Below the pieces are notes generated by a model, which was not told where the DNA came from, made no database searches, and saw nothing but the letters and a program-made list of their open reading frames with translations. 64,000 bases of DNA from NCBI RefSeq assembly GCF_030317105.1, contig NZ_JASZYG010000001.1, forward strand, positions 806,001 through 870,000. The letters run 5' to 3'. This document shows, piece by piece, positions 8,525 to 17,451 of the stretch. The position numbers and the translations under genes were made by a program. This DNA comes from Variovorax brevis. Lineage in GTDB: Bacteria; Pseudomonadota; Gammaproteobacteria; Burkholderiales; Burkholderiaceae_C. Numbering within the stretch: position 1 is the stretch's first letter; every line of letters starts with the position of its first letter.

Positions 8525-9961
8525 ATGCAACAACACGACAACCTCATCGGCGGCGAATGGGTCAAGGGCAACAGCTACAGCCCCAACCTGAACCCCTCGA
8601 ACCTGTCCGACACCATCGCCGAATACGCGCAGGGCGACGCGGCGCAAGTTGCAGCGGCGGTCGCCGCCGCCACCGCCGCCTTCCCCGCTTGGGCCACGGG
8701 CAGCGTGCAAGCGCGCTCGGATGCTCTGGACAAGATCGGCAGCGAAATCCTCGCGCGCAAGGAGGAACTCGGCGCGCTGCTCGCTCGCGAAGAAGGCAAG
8801 ACCAAGGCGGAAGGCATCGGCGAAGCCACGCGCGCCGGCCACATCTTCAAGTTCTTCGCCGGCGAATGCCTGCGGCTGTCGGGCGAGCTGCTGCCCTCGG
8901 TGCGTCCTGGCATCGGCGTGGAAATCACGCGCGAGCCGGTGGGCGTCGTCGGCCTGGTCACGCCGTGGAACTTCCCCATCGCCATTCCCGCCTGGAAGAT
9001 CGCGCCGGCATTGGCCTTCGGCAATTGCGTCGTGCTCAAGCCCGCTGACCTGGTGCCAGGCTGCGCATGGGCGCTGGCCGACATCATCAGCCGCTCCGGT
9101 ATTCCGGCAGGCGTGTTCAACCTCGTGATGGGCCGCGGCAGCGTGATCGGCGATGCGCTGGTCAACGATCCCGGCATCCATGCGGTGAGCTTCACCGGCT
9201 CGGTCGGCGTGGGCCGCCGCATCGCCTTGAAGTGCGTGGAGAACCACAAGAAGGTGCAGCTCGAAATGGGCGGCAAGAACCCGCAAGTCGTACTCGACGA
9301 CGCTGACCTGAACCAAGCGGTTGAACTCAGCGTCCAGAGCGCCTTCTATTCGACCGGTCAACGTTGCACGGCATCGAGCCGCCTCATCGTCACCGAAGGC
9401 ATCTATCCGAAGTTCATCGAGGCGATGAAGCAGCGCATGGCGAAGATCAAGGTGGGCGATGCGCTGGCGCAAGGCACCGACATCGGCCCGGTCTCCAGCC
9501 AGAGCCAGCTCGAGCAGGACCTGAGCTACATCGAGATCGGCAAGAGCGAAGGCGCCACGCTGGCTGCGGGCGGCGAACGGCTCAAGCTGGACACCGACGG
9601 CTTCTATATGTCGCCGGCCCTCTTCAGCGAATCGGTCGCTTCGATGCGCATCAACCGCGAGGAAATCTTCGGCCCGGTGGCGAGCGTCATCAAGGTCAAG
9701 AACTACGAGGAAGCGCTGGCGACCGCCAACGACACCGAGTTCGGCCTCTCGGCGGGCATCGCCACCACGAGCCTTAAGTACGCCACGCACTTCAAGCGCC
9801 ACAGCCAGGCCGGCATGGTCATGGTGAACCTGCCGACGGCGGGCGTGGACTACCACGTGCCCTTCGGCGGGCGCAAGGGCTCCAGCTACGGTCCGCGCGA
9901 GCAGGGCAAGTACGCGCAGGAGTTCTTCACCACGGTGAAGACGGCCTACACGCTGGCTTGA
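8525..9961 (+). CDS. Aldehyde dehydrogenase, probable 2-oxoglutarate semialdehyde dehydrogenase
   Basis: This 478-residue NAD(P)-dependent aldehyde dehydrogenase has PWNF with N149, catalytic-base E247 in LEMGGKNP, and nucleophile C281 in STGQRCTASS. Its C-terminal VPFGGRKGSSYGPREQG is typical of the 2-oxoglutarate semialdehyde and aldaric-acid group. It would oxidise the product of the preceding dehydratase to 2-oxoglutarate, completing entry into the TCA cycle. The ATG at 8525 gives the usual family length. The same frame is open upstream but overlaps the previous gene. Confidence 0.92.
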   Translation: MQQHDNLIGGEWVKGNSYSPNLNPSNLSDTIAEYAQGDAAQVAAAVAAATAAFPAWATGSVQARSDALDKIGSEILARKEELGALLAREEGKTKAEGIGEATRAGHIFKFFAGECLRLSGELLPSVRPGIGVEITREPVGVVGLVTPWNFPIAIPAWKIAPALAFGNCVVLKPADLVPGCAWALADIISRSGIPAGVFNLVMGRGSVIGDALVNDPGIHAVSFTGSVGVGRRIALKCVENHKKVQLEMGGKNPQVVLDDADLNQAVELSVQSAFYSTGQRCTASSRLIVTEGIYPKFIEAMKQRMAKIKVGDALAQGTDIGPVSSQSQLEQDLSYIEIGKSEGATLAAGGERLKLDTDGFYMSPALFSESVASMRINREEIFGPVASVIKVKNYEEALATANDTEFGLSAGIATTSLKYATHFKRHSQAGMVMVNLPTAGVDYHVPFGGRKGSSYGPREQGKYAQEFFTTVKTAYTLA

Positions 9962-10002
9962 GCAATCAGGCCGGGCAAATCCTGTCCATAACGAAAGCCC
10001 CG

Positions 10003-10977
10003 ATGAAAACAAGCGGTTCCTCGATCGCAGCGCGCAAGCTCCTGACGTTGTCGCTGTCTTCCATGTTGGCCACGACGACACTCGCCGCCGACTATCCCAG
10101 CCGGCCGGTGGAACTGATCGTGGCCGCTTCGGCCGGCGGCGGCACCGACATCGTCGCGCGCGCTTTTGCCGAGGCCGCCCGCACGCACTTGCCTCAACCC
10201 TTTATCGTCGTCAACAAGCCCGGTGCTTCGAGTGCCATTGGTTTTGCCGACGTCGCCAACGCCAAGCCCGATGGTTACAAGGTCGGCGTGATGAGCGTGA
10301 ACCTTGTCATCCTGCCCGCCTTGGGTCTCATGAAGGTCAACGCGGACGACTTCATCCCCGTGGCTCGGCTGAACTTCGATCCTGCAGCCATCACGGTGCG
10401 CGCCGATTCGCCCTGGAAGACCGTGGAGGAATTCATCGCTGACACAAAGAAGAAGCCTGGCGTCATGCAAGTCGGAAACGGTGGCGTGGGCGACATCTGG
10501 CACATCGCTGCGGCGGCGGTCGAGGATCGCACGGGCGCGCAGTTCAACCACGTGCCATTCCAGGGCGCGGCCCCGGCGGTCGCAAGCCTGCTCGGCGGCC
10601 ACGTCGATGCCATCACGGTGAGTCCTGGCGAAGTCTTGCAGCATGTCCAGGCGGGCAAGCTTCGCGTGCTGGCGATCATGGCCGACCAACGGCTGGGTGG
10701 AACCTACGCCAGCACCCCGACACTCAAGGAACGCAAGATCGATTTGTCGATCGGCGTGTGGCGCGGCCTCTCCGTCCCCAAGGGCACTCCTTTGGACGTC
10801 GTGCAGACGCTGAGCAAGGCAGTGAGCGCGACTGCCGCCGAGCCAACCTTCAAGGAGGCACTGGCAAGGGCCAACCTTGGCGAATCGTATGCCGACGCCA
10901 ATGGCTTCAAGGCGACCATTGAAAGCGACCGGGAGTCTTTGAAGAAGGTCCTTGCCAAGCTCGTGATCCAGAAATAA
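10003..10977 (+). CDS. Bug/TctC-family periplasmic binding protein
   Basis: This 324-residue protein has a signal peptide (KLLTLSLSSMLATTTLA) followed by the Bug motif DYPSRPVELIVAASAGGGTD and VVNKPGASSAIG. It closes the sugar-acid operon, 41 bases after the semialdehyde dehydrogenase. The ATG at 10003 starts a normal signal peptide. An upstream TTG overlapping the previous stop would add 15 polar residues and is less likely. No TctA/TctB partner is near. It is the second binding protein of the operon, which suggests two related ligands or a sensing role for one of them. Confidence 0.93.
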   Translation: MKTSGSSIAARKLLTLSLSSMLATTTLAADYPSRPVELIVAASAGGGTDIVARAFAEAARTHLPQPFIVVNKPGASSAIGFADVANAKPDGYKVGVMSVNLVILPALGLMKVNADDFIPVARLNFDPAAITVRADSPWKTVEEFIADTKKKPGVMQVGNGGVGDIWHIAAAAVEDRTGAQFNHVPFQGAAPAVASLLGGHVDAITVSPGEVLQHVQAGKLRVLAIMADQRLGGTYASTPTLKERKIDLSIGVWRGLSVPKGTPLDVVQTLSKAVSATAAEPTFKEALARANLGESYADANGFKATIESDRESLKKVLAKLVIQK

Positions 10978-11053
10978 TCAGATCGCCATGGCAAATACGG
11001 GCCCTCTCCGAGCCCGGTTGCTTTGCATCCTTGCTCCCGCTTTCCCGGAACGC

Positions 11054-12172
11054 TCAGAGCTTCTTCACAATCACACTGCCAATCGAATACCCCGCCCCGA
11101 AAGAGCAGATCACGCCCACATCACCAAGCTTGATGTCGCCCTGATGGCGATGGAAAGCAATGATGGAACCGGCTGACGCGGTATTCGCAAACTCATCCAG
11201 GATCACAGGCGCATCGTCCAGCGTGGCATCGCGACCGAGCAACTTGCGCGCGATGAACTGGTTCATCGACAGGTTGGCCTGATGCAGCCAGAAACGGCGC
11301 ACGTCGGCGGGCGCATAGCCCAGCGTGGCCAGGTGCTGTTCGATGTGGTCCGCCGCCATGGGGCAGACCTCCTTGAACACCTTGCGCCCTTCCTGGCGGA
11401 ACAACTGGTCGCGGTCGTCCGGGTCGCGGTCTTCGGCGCGCGACATGAAGCCGAAGTTGTTGCGGATGTTGTTGGAGAACGTAGTCAAGGCCTTGGTGCC
11501 CAGCACCTCGAAGGCACCGGCAGGCGCGAGGTCCAGACGCTCCACCAGCACGGCCGTACAGACGTCGCCGAAGATGAAATGGCAGTCGCGGTCTTTCCAC
11601 GCCAGGTGGGCCGAGGTGATCTCGGGGTTGACCATGAGCACGGCCCGAGCGCCGCCGCTGCGCACCGCGTTGAAGGCCATCTCCAGCCCGAAGGTGGCCG
11701 ACGAACACGCCACGTTCATGTCGAAGCCGAACCCCTGGATACCCAGCGCGGTCTGGATCTCCACGCCCATGGCGGGATAGGCGCGCTGCATGTTGGCCGA
11801 GGCGCAGATCACCATGTCGACGTCGCCGGCGGTCTTGCCGGCACGCGTCAGCGCGTCCTGCGCCGCCTTGACGGCGATCTCGGCCATCAAGGACAGCTCC
11901 GTGTCGGGCCGCGGCGTGAAGACGGGGCGCATGCGCGTCGGGTCCAGCACTCCGGACTTTTCCATCACGTAGCGGCGTTTGATGCCGGAGGCTTTCTCGA
12001 TGAACTCCACGCTGGAGTTGACCAGCGCCGCGCGGGTGCCCGCCTCGATCTCGGCGGCGTACCTGGCGTTCTCCAACGCGGCGTACTGGTTGTAGGTCTC
12101 CACCAACTCCTCGTTGGTGATCACCTCGGGCGGTGTGAACAGGCCGGTGCTGCTGATGGCGACTCGATGCAT
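11054..12172 (-). CDS. 3-oxoacyl-ACP synthase III family protein (FabH-like)
   Basis: This 372-residue thiolase-fold condensing enzyme has the full catalytic triad: C156 (NVACSSATFG), H297 (WLHQANLSMN) and N330 (EFANTASAGS). FabH-type enzymes condense an acyl-CoA with malonyl-ACP to start fatty-acid or related chains. It is about 50 residues longer than E. coli FabH (317), with extra sequence near residues 30-90 (YAAEIEAGTR, RYVMEKSGVLDPTR) and 240-265. That is typical of a proteobacterial FabH-like subgroup often found outside fatty-acid operons. It stands alone on the minus strand, divergent from the cyclase-family gene. No acyl carrier protein or fab gene is near, so a specialised role is possible. 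Confidence 0.9.
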   Translation of the reverse strand: MHRVAISSTGLFTPPEVITNEELVETYNQYAALENARYAAEIEAGTRAALVNSSVEFIEKASGIKRRYVMEKSGVLDPTRMRPVFTPRPDTELSLMAEIAVKAAQDALTRAGKTAGDVDMVICASANMQRAYPAMGVEIQTALGIQGFGFDMNVACSSATFGLEMAFNAVRSGGARAVLMVNPEITSAHLAWKDRDCHFIFGDVCTAVLVERLDLAPAGAFEVLGTKALTTFSNNIRNNFGFMSRAEDRDPDDRDQLFRQEGRKVFKEVCPMAADHIEQHLATLGYAPADVRRFWLHQANLSMNQFIARKLLGRDATLDDAPVILDEFANTASAGSIIAFHRHQGDIKLGDVGVICSFGAGYSIGSVIVKKL

Positions 12173-12342
12173 GGCGACGTCTCTGATGGTTCTATGTGGG
12201 AAATGCGCAGCCGAACTGCGCGGGGCCAGGCAGATTGTCCACTACCGATCGGGGCCCGCCTCCAGCCACGGGTCAGTCCCGACGTTGATTTCTTGCCACT
12301 CAAAGTATCCTTCCCTTCGCCTTGTATCAAGCACGGAGACAC

Positions 12343-13410
12343 ATGGCCACCAACGAACAGGAACAGCGCTGGACCCAACGCCCTGACGGCTCCACCTGGG
12401 GCGATTTCGGACCCGACGACCAACTCGGCCGAGCCAACCTGCTGACCGCCGAAAAAGTGCGCCAGGGCCTCGCAGAAGTCCGCGAAGGCCTGACCTTCTG
12501 CCTCAGCCTGCCGCTGGACCTGCCGGGCGGCAACGTGCTGAACCCGAGGCGCCACCCGCCGGTGCTGCGCCCCACCCTGCGCGATGGCAAGCCGAACATG
12601 AACTATCGGCTGGAGCTGCTCAATCCACTCCACAGCGATGTGATCTGCGACGACCTGGCGATCCTGCACCTGCAGTACTCCACGCAGTGGGACAGCTTCG
12701 CCCACATCGGCCAGATGTTCGACGCCAACGGCGACGGCCTGCCCGAAGCGGTCTACTACAACGGCTACCGCGCAGGGCCGCACATCTTTGGCCCCGTCGA
12801 CGGATCGGATGCCGGCGTGCCCGAGCGCGGCGCCAACGCGCGTTCGACCTCCGCGGCACGCAAGCTCGGCATCGAGCACATGGCGGTGCACGGCATGCAG
12901 GGGCGCGGCGTCATGATCGACCTGCAGGCCAACCTGGGGTCCGGGCGCACCCTTGTCGGCTACGATATCCTGATGCGCGTGCTCGACCAGGACCGCGTGG
13001 TGGTCGAACCAGGAGACATGGTCTGCCTGCGCACCGGCTTCGCGCAGGCGCTGATCGACATGAAAGGCCAACCCGACGGCGTTGCGCTGCAGGGCGTGGG
13101 CGCCGTGCTCGACGGGCGCGACGAACGGCTCCTGCAATGGATCACCGACAGCGGCCTGGCCTCGCTGATCGCGGACAACTACGCCGTCGAGGCGCACCCC
13201 GCCGAGCCGCGCGCCGGCCCCTGCGCGACGCTGCCCTTGCACGCGCACTGCCTCTTCAAGCTCGGCGTCAATCTCGGCGAGATGTGGCTCCTGACGCACC
13301 TGGCGGATTGGCTGCGCGCCAATGGACGGTCGAGGTTTCTGCAGACGGCACCGCCCTTGCGCTTGCCCGGCGCCGTGGGCTCGCCGGTCACGCCGATTGC
13401 GACGGTGTGA
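12343..13410 (+). CDS. Cyclase-family (kynurenine-formamidase-like) metal hydrolase
   Basis: This 355-residue protein is of the cyclase/KynB-like family (PF04199). The opening segment WGDFGPDDQLGRANLLT is typical. The core metal motif, normally HxGTHxDxPxH, appears here as LQYSTQWDSFAHIGQMF. Family members hydrolyse amide, ester or lactone bonds in aromatic and other catabolic routes. CGGAGAC stands just before the ATG at 12343. It is transcribed alone, divergent from the ketosynthase III gene and ending at a shared terminator. Its substrate cannot be judged from the neighbours. Confidence 0.85.
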   Translation: MATNEQEQRWTQRPDGSTWGDFGPDDQLGRANLLTAEKVRQGLAEVREGLTFCLSLPLDLPGGNVLNPRRHPPVLRPTLRDGKPNMNYRLELLNPLHSDVICDDLAILHLQYSTQWDSFAHIGQMFDANGDGLPEAVYYNGYRAGPHIFGPVDGSDAGVPERGANARSTSAARKLGIEHMAVHGMQGRGVMIDLQANLGSGRTLVGYDILMRVLDQDRVVVEPGDMVCLRTGFAQALIDMKGQPDGVALQGVGAVLDGRDERLLQWITDSGLASLIADNYAVEAHPAEPRAGPCATLPLHAHCLFKLGVNLGEMWLLTHLADWLRANGRSRFLQTAPPLRLPGAVGSPVTPIATV

Positions 13411-13420
13411 GAAAACAAAA

Positions 13421-13438
13421 GGCCCGCTTGCGCGGGCC
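13421..13438. terminator. Bidirectional hairpin terminator between convergent genes
   Basis: GGCCCGC and GCGGGCC pair perfectly around TTGC. On the minus strand the hairpin is followed by TTTTGTTTTC, a good U-tract for the DUF481 gene. On the plus strand it comes 10 bases after the cyclase-family stop, followed by CTTCTC. It therefore separates two convergent genes. Confidence 0.85.
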
Positions 13439-13481
13439 CTTCTCAATGCCCCTCCAAAGGGCAAAGCACGAAGCAAGAAAC

Positions 13482-14297
13482 TCAGTACTTGTAGCCAAAC
13501 CCAACCGTCAGCAGCGTGTCGGTCGTCTTGCGCCCAGCCGGCACCTCCGTGGCATGGCGAATCTGCAGGCCGGTGTTCAGCGTCCATGCGCCGGCAATGG
13601 CGGTGGACAGGCCCGCATCGAAGGTGGTCAAGGTGCCCAGCCCGCTGCCGCCCGGACGGATTTCCAGGCGCTGCTTGAAGCTCGTGCTCGAACTCAGCCG
13701 ATGCGTCGAGGTTTCGCCGAACAGCAGTTCACCGCCGCTGTGGGTCACGCCGTTGGTATAGGCCACGCGCGCTGCGCCCACACCCGCATAAACGTCGAAC
13801 AGCATGTCGGCATTGCGAATGACGTGGTAGCCCGCGCCGACGTCAGCGCCGATGCGCGACTTCAGGCCCGCGACGTCATTCGTCTCGCCCTCGCCGGCAC
13901 CGAACAAGAAGATCTTTTCGGTCAGGTTGTAGTCGTAGCGTCCGCCCAGGCGCAGGCTGTTCGCGTTGGTGGATTTCACGCCGTCGCTCTTGCTCGTGGC
14001 GTAGTTGGTGATGCCCCAGAAGCTCAGTTGATCTTGCACGGTGGCCTTGGTGGCGTCGGCTGCGCCGGACAGCACCGTGGTCGACGAATTGCCAGCGCTG
14101 ATGGCGCCGCCGAGCGAGATGCCGCCGTGCCACTGGTTGTCCAGCAGCGTGACCGGCGCTGCAACGGGCGCGGGTGCCGCGACCGCCGGCGGGGCCTTGA
14201 CGGTCTGCGCTTGCGCAGCACCGACAGCGCCCAGTGCCAAGGCACATGCGGCAGCGATACGGGTGAGGTGTGACAGATTGGATTGGGTACGGTTCAT
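13482..14297 (-). CDS. DUF481-family outer-membrane protein
   Basis: This 271-residue exported protein has a clear signal peptide (LTRIAAACALALGAVGAAQA), a short proline/alanine linker, then alternating beta-strands and a C-terminal aromatic residue (VGFGYKY), as in outer-membrane barrels. The central segment LRLGGRYDYNLTEKIFLFGAG resembles YdiY/DUF481 proteins, which are salt-induced in E. coli and of unknown function. It is monocistronic, with GGGATC upstream of the ATG and a good terminator. Possible roles are envelope stress or diffusion; none can be shown here. Confidence 0.85.
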   Translation of the reverse strand: MNRTQSNLSHLTRIAAACALALGAVGAAQAQTVKAPPAVAAPAPVAAPVTLLDNQWHGGISLGGAISAGNSSTTVLSGAADATKATVQDQLSFWGITNYATSKSDGVKSTNANSLRLGGRYDYNLTEKIFLFGAGEGETNDVAGLKSRIGADVGAGYHVIRNADMLFDVYAGVGAARVAYTNGVTHSGGELLFGETSTHRLSSSTSFKQRLEIRPGGSGLGTLTTFDAGLSTAIAGAWTLNTGLQIRHATEVPAGRKTTDTLLTVGFGYKY

Positions 14298-14671
14298 GAT
14301 CCCTGGTTTCTTTTGTTTGGATAGCGTGCTGGGCAGACCGCGAGGCGCAGGCGATGGGCGTGCGGCGGGTCATGCATTCGAGAAAAAGTGGGGGTGCGTG
14401 CGTCAACGTTGATTCATAGGCACAAAGATCCTCCGCATGGAATTTCGATCGGACATGCTGGTGTGCGTCTTCACGTTGCGAACCAGCCCGGCATCAGGCA
14501 TCGGCCCGAAACGCAAAGTTTGTGTTGAGCGTTGACCCCGAATCGGGCGCGCAGCGTCAGGCAACGGACCGTGACCTTCGTGCAGGCGCATCCGTGAAAT
14601 AAGTCTCAGACTGCTGTCGCTGGCGCCCATCAACCGTTGCGTGCCGCACACGCCAGATGGATGCGCCCACA
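14298..14671. other. Leader and gap upstream of the DUF481 gene
   Basis: About 370 bases separate the DUF481 start and the porin terminator hairpin. A 105-codon minus-strand frame (14403-14720) crosses it but shows no domain, no ribosome site and basic low-complexity composition, so I do not call it a gene. The promoter of the DUF481 gene should lie here; I could not pick out convincing boxes. Confidence 0.4.
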
Positions 14672-14710
14672 GGGCATCGACACAGGGCGCCAGTCCCTGC
14701 CTCGATGCCC
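14672..14710 (-). terminator. Long hairpin just after the porin gene
   Basis: Outer arms of 9 bp (14672-14680 and 14702-14710: GGGCATCGA with TCGATGCCC) and inner arms CAGGG/CCCTG are separated by a 2x2 internal loop. The structure begins 11 bases after the porin stop codon on its strand. It lacks a real T-run, so it may stabilise the message 3' end rather than terminate by itself. Confidence 0.55.
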
Positions 14711-14721
14711 TTGCTTCCAAA

Positions 14722-15990
14722 TCAGAACGCGTGGCGAATGCCGAAGTCGTAGCCGTAGGCGCGGTCGGCGCGATAGCCCGGCGCGCTGGAGTTGACGACG
14801 TTGGTGTAGCCCGGCACCGGCGCGTCGGTCGAGGCCACGTTCACCGGGCTCACGGCCGCGCCGTTCTCGTTGCGGGTCACGGCAAAGGTGGCATACAACG
14901 CCGTGCGCCTGGAGAGGTTGTGCACATAGCCGATGGCGAACTTGTCGACTTTCGGATCAGGCGTGCTCAGTGGCACCGGACCGTTGCGCGTGAAGTTGTA
15001 GAACTCGCCCTTGACCTGCGCATAAGACGCCTTGATGAGGCCCGGGCCCACCGGCACCGACAGGCCGACCAGGAAGTTGTGCGTGTCCACGTTCATCGGC
15101 GGCGTGAGGGCGGGCGTCAGCGGAAAGGTCGCGATGTCCACGAAGTCCGTCTTGACGTCGACCTGCGAATACTCGCCGAACAGCTTGACCACGCCGAAGT
15201 CATACGAGGCGCCGACGTTGGCCGTGTTCACCCGCGTGGTGGAGCCGTAGAAATAGTTGTCGGCAATGACGCTGTAACCATAGGCCACCGCGACGTCGAG
15301 CGGGCCGCTGGCATAGCCCACGCGCGCGCCGGCATAGCCGCCGGTGCGCGAGAGATTGGCGCGCGCCGGATTGTTCTCCAGTTCCACCGAGTTGATGTTT
15401 TCGTCGAAGGCATACATCGCCTGCCCGTAGAAGCCGCCCAGGCCGCTGGGCAGGAAGTAGCCCACGGAGTTGGACTTGCGCGCGTAGTTGCCGCGGTTCA
15501 GGCTCAGCGTGGGCAAGGTGCTGCCCAGCGTCTGCGCGATCAGGCTGGTGCCCGCGCCCACCACGCCGAAGGGATCGAAGATGGCGTCGTTCCAGAAAGT
15601 CGGGTTGTAGTCGCGACCCAGGCGCAATTCGCCCCAGGGGCTGAGCAGGCTGACCGTCGAGCGGCGATCGAAGAGCAGGCCATTCGCCTTGCCGGCCACG
15701 CCGGTGTCGTTCCACAGCGTCGATTCCAGCCAGAAGGCCGCGCCCAGGCCACCGCCCAGGTCTTCCTGGCCGCGAAAGCCGAAGCGCGTCGAGGCGTTCC
15801 CGCTGTTCGTCTGGCTCCACTGGCTCTGCTTGAGGACCGGCTGCGGCGTGGCGCTGGCGCCCTGGAATTTGCTGGTGGTTTCGTAATAGCTGACGCCGGC
15901 ATCGACGACACCGAAGAAGGTCACGGACGATTGCGCCGAGGCAATGCCGGCTGCAGTCATGGCAGCCAGGCAAACGAGATTTTTTTTCAT
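14722..15990 (-). CDS. Gram-negative trimeric porin (Burkholderiales type)
   Basis: This 422-residue porin has a signal peptide (MKKNLVCLAAMTAAGIASA) and then QSSVTFFGVVDAGVSYYE, the standard first strand of beta-proteobacterial porins. RFGFRGQEDLGGGLGAAFWLE and LLSPWGELRLGRDYNPTFWND match the family. The constriction-loop region lies around residues 125-160. The chain ends in YGYDFGIRHAF with the terminal phenylalanine needed for BAM insertion. It forms a general 16-strand diffusion channel for small anions and metabolites. It is transcribed alone, oriented away from the sulfatase operon. Confidence 0.96.
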   Translation of the reverse strand: MKKNLVCLAAMTAAGIASAQSSVTFFGVVDAGVSYYETTSKFQGASATPQPVLKQSQWSQTNSGNASTRFGFRGQEDLGGGLGAAFWLESTLWNDTGVAGKANGLLFDRRSTVSLLSPWGELRLGRDYNPTFWNDAIFDPFGVVGAGTSLIAQTLGSTLPTLSLNRGNYARKSNSVGYFLPSGLGGFYGQAMYAFDENINSVELENNPARANLSRTGGYAGARVGYASGPLDVAVAYGYSVIADNYFYGSTTRVNTANVGASYDFGVVKLFGEYSQVDVKTDFVDIATFPLTPALTPPMNVDTHNFLVGLSVPVGPGLIKASYAQVKGEFYNFTRNGPVPLSTPDPKVDKFAIGYVHNLSRRTALYATFAVTRNENGAAVSPVNVASTDAPVPGYTNVVNSSAPGYRADRAYGYDFGIRHAF

Positions 15991-16233
15991 GGAGTTGCTG
16001 TTGGGGTGAAAGAGGGACGGCCGTGGAGACCGTCGCCGGATCGCGCGTAACCAAATGCGTCTGGCGCGTCAAAGGTACGTGGCGAGCCCTTTTCCCCACC
16101 CACCCACGAAGGGTGGAAGGGCTTACCCGCACAACGCATGCATGCCGCCGCATTCGGTGAAACCCATCCCCCCGAGATGGGTGGACTGAAGCCGGGGCGG
16201 CGCTCCGTATCGTCCTGCCAACAAGGAGACTTC

Positions 16234-17400
16234 ATGAACCGCACCCTCGCCACCCTTTGCCTGGCATTGGCCTTTCCATTGGGCGCACTGGCCCAGACGC
16301 AGGGCGTCAGCAAGACTGAAATCGTCATCGGCTCGATCCAGGACCTGTCGGGTCCGGCCGCGGGATTCGGCAAGCAGGCGCGTGCCGGCATGCAGCTGCG
16401 CGTCGACGAAGTCAATGAACAGGGCGGCATCCACGGCCGCAAAATCCGCCTGCTGATCGAGGACTCCGCCTACGACCCGCGCAAGGCGGTGCTGGCGGGC
16501 CAGAAGTTGATCACGCAAGACCGCATCTTCCTGATGGCAGCGCACATCGGCACCGCGAGCAACATCGCCGTTCTGCCGCTGCAGATGGAACGCAACATCG
16601 TCAACTTCCTGCCGCTCACCGGCGCGCGGGAAATGTACGAGCCGCCGAGCAAGCTCAAGTACGCGCTGAGCGTGCCCTACTACGACCAGTTGCTTGTGAC
16701 GGTGCCCAGGCTCGTGAAGGAAAAGGGTGCGAAGCAGGCTTGCGTGCTCTACCAGGACGATGAAGCCGGGCTCGAAATGCTGCGCGGCGCCGAGGCCGGT
16801 CTGAAGACCATCGGCATGCAGCTCACCGAGAAGACCTCGTACAAGCGCGGCGCCACCGACTTCAGTTCGCAGGTCGCGCGGCTGAAGGCGGCCAATTGCG
16901 ATTTCGTGGTGCTGGGCACCATCATCCGCGAGACCGTCGGCACCATCGCCGAGGCGCGCAAGAGCGGCTTCAACCCGACCTTCATCGCCACCACGGCCGC
17001 CTACACCGACCTGGTCCCCAAGCTGGGCGGCAAGAGCATGGACGGCCTCTATGCGGCCATGACCACGCAGCACCCCTACACCGACGAAGCCTCGCCCGCG
17101 CTGCGCTTCTGGGCCAACAAGTACAAGACGCGCTTCAACGAAGACCCGACCGTGGTCTCCGCCTATGGCTACACCGTGATGGACCTCTTCGTGCGGGCAG
17201 CAGAAAAGGCGGGGCCGCAACTCACGACCGAAAGCTTCGTCAAGGCCATGGACACGCTCAGCGTGCCGCCTGACATGTTCGGCACCGATGCACTGAGCTT
17301 CTCGGCCACCAAGCGCCTGGGCAGCGACGCCACGCGGCTGTCGCAACTGCAGGACGGCCGCTGGAAGGTGGTGTCGGGCTACGAGCGCGCAGGCCGCTGA
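16234..17400 (+). CDS. Branched-chain amino-acid-type ABC substrate-binding protein
   Basis: This 388-residue periplasmic protein of the LivK type I fold has a signal peptide (MNRTLATLCLALAFPLGALA), then GVSKTEIVIGSIQDLSGPAAGFGKQARAG split over the first 50 mature residues, and GRKIRLLIEDSAYDPRKAV. AAGGAGAC precedes the ATG at 16234. Such proteins bind branched amino acids, amides or aromatic acids. None of the usual LivHMGF membrane and ATPase genes follows, so it depends on a transporter elsewhere. It opens the alkyl-sulfatase operon, so the ligand may be an amphiphilic sulfate ester or its oxidation product. That last point is inference. Confidence 0.93.
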   Translation: MNRTLATLCLALAFPLGALAQTQGVSKTEIVIGSIQDLSGPAAGFGKQARAGMQLRVDEVNEQGGIHGRKIRLLIEDSAYDPRKAVLAGQKLITQDRIFLMAAHIGTASNIAVLPLQMERNIVNFLPLTGAREMYEPPSKLKYALSVPYYDQLLVTVPRLVKEKGAKQACVLYQDDEAGLEMLRGAEAGLKTIGMQLTEKTSYKRGATDFSSQVARLKAANCDFVVLGTIIRETVGTIAEARKSGFNPTFIATTAAYTDLVPKLGGKSMDGLYAAMTTQHPYTDEASPALRFWANKYKTRFNEDPTVVSAYGYTVMDLFVRAAEKAGPQLTTESFVKAMDTLSVPPDMFGTDALSFSATKRLGSDATRLSQLQDGRWKVVSGYERAGR

Positions 17401-17451
17401 TCGCAGCCCGCTGCGCCCCTGAAATTCATAACGACTGAGACAGAGAACCCA

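Noticed and set aside
8641..8690. Run of GCC/GCG triplets as a possible repeat
   Set aside because: It is the alanine-rich N-terminal helix of the aldehyde dehydrogenase, ordinary for this GC content.
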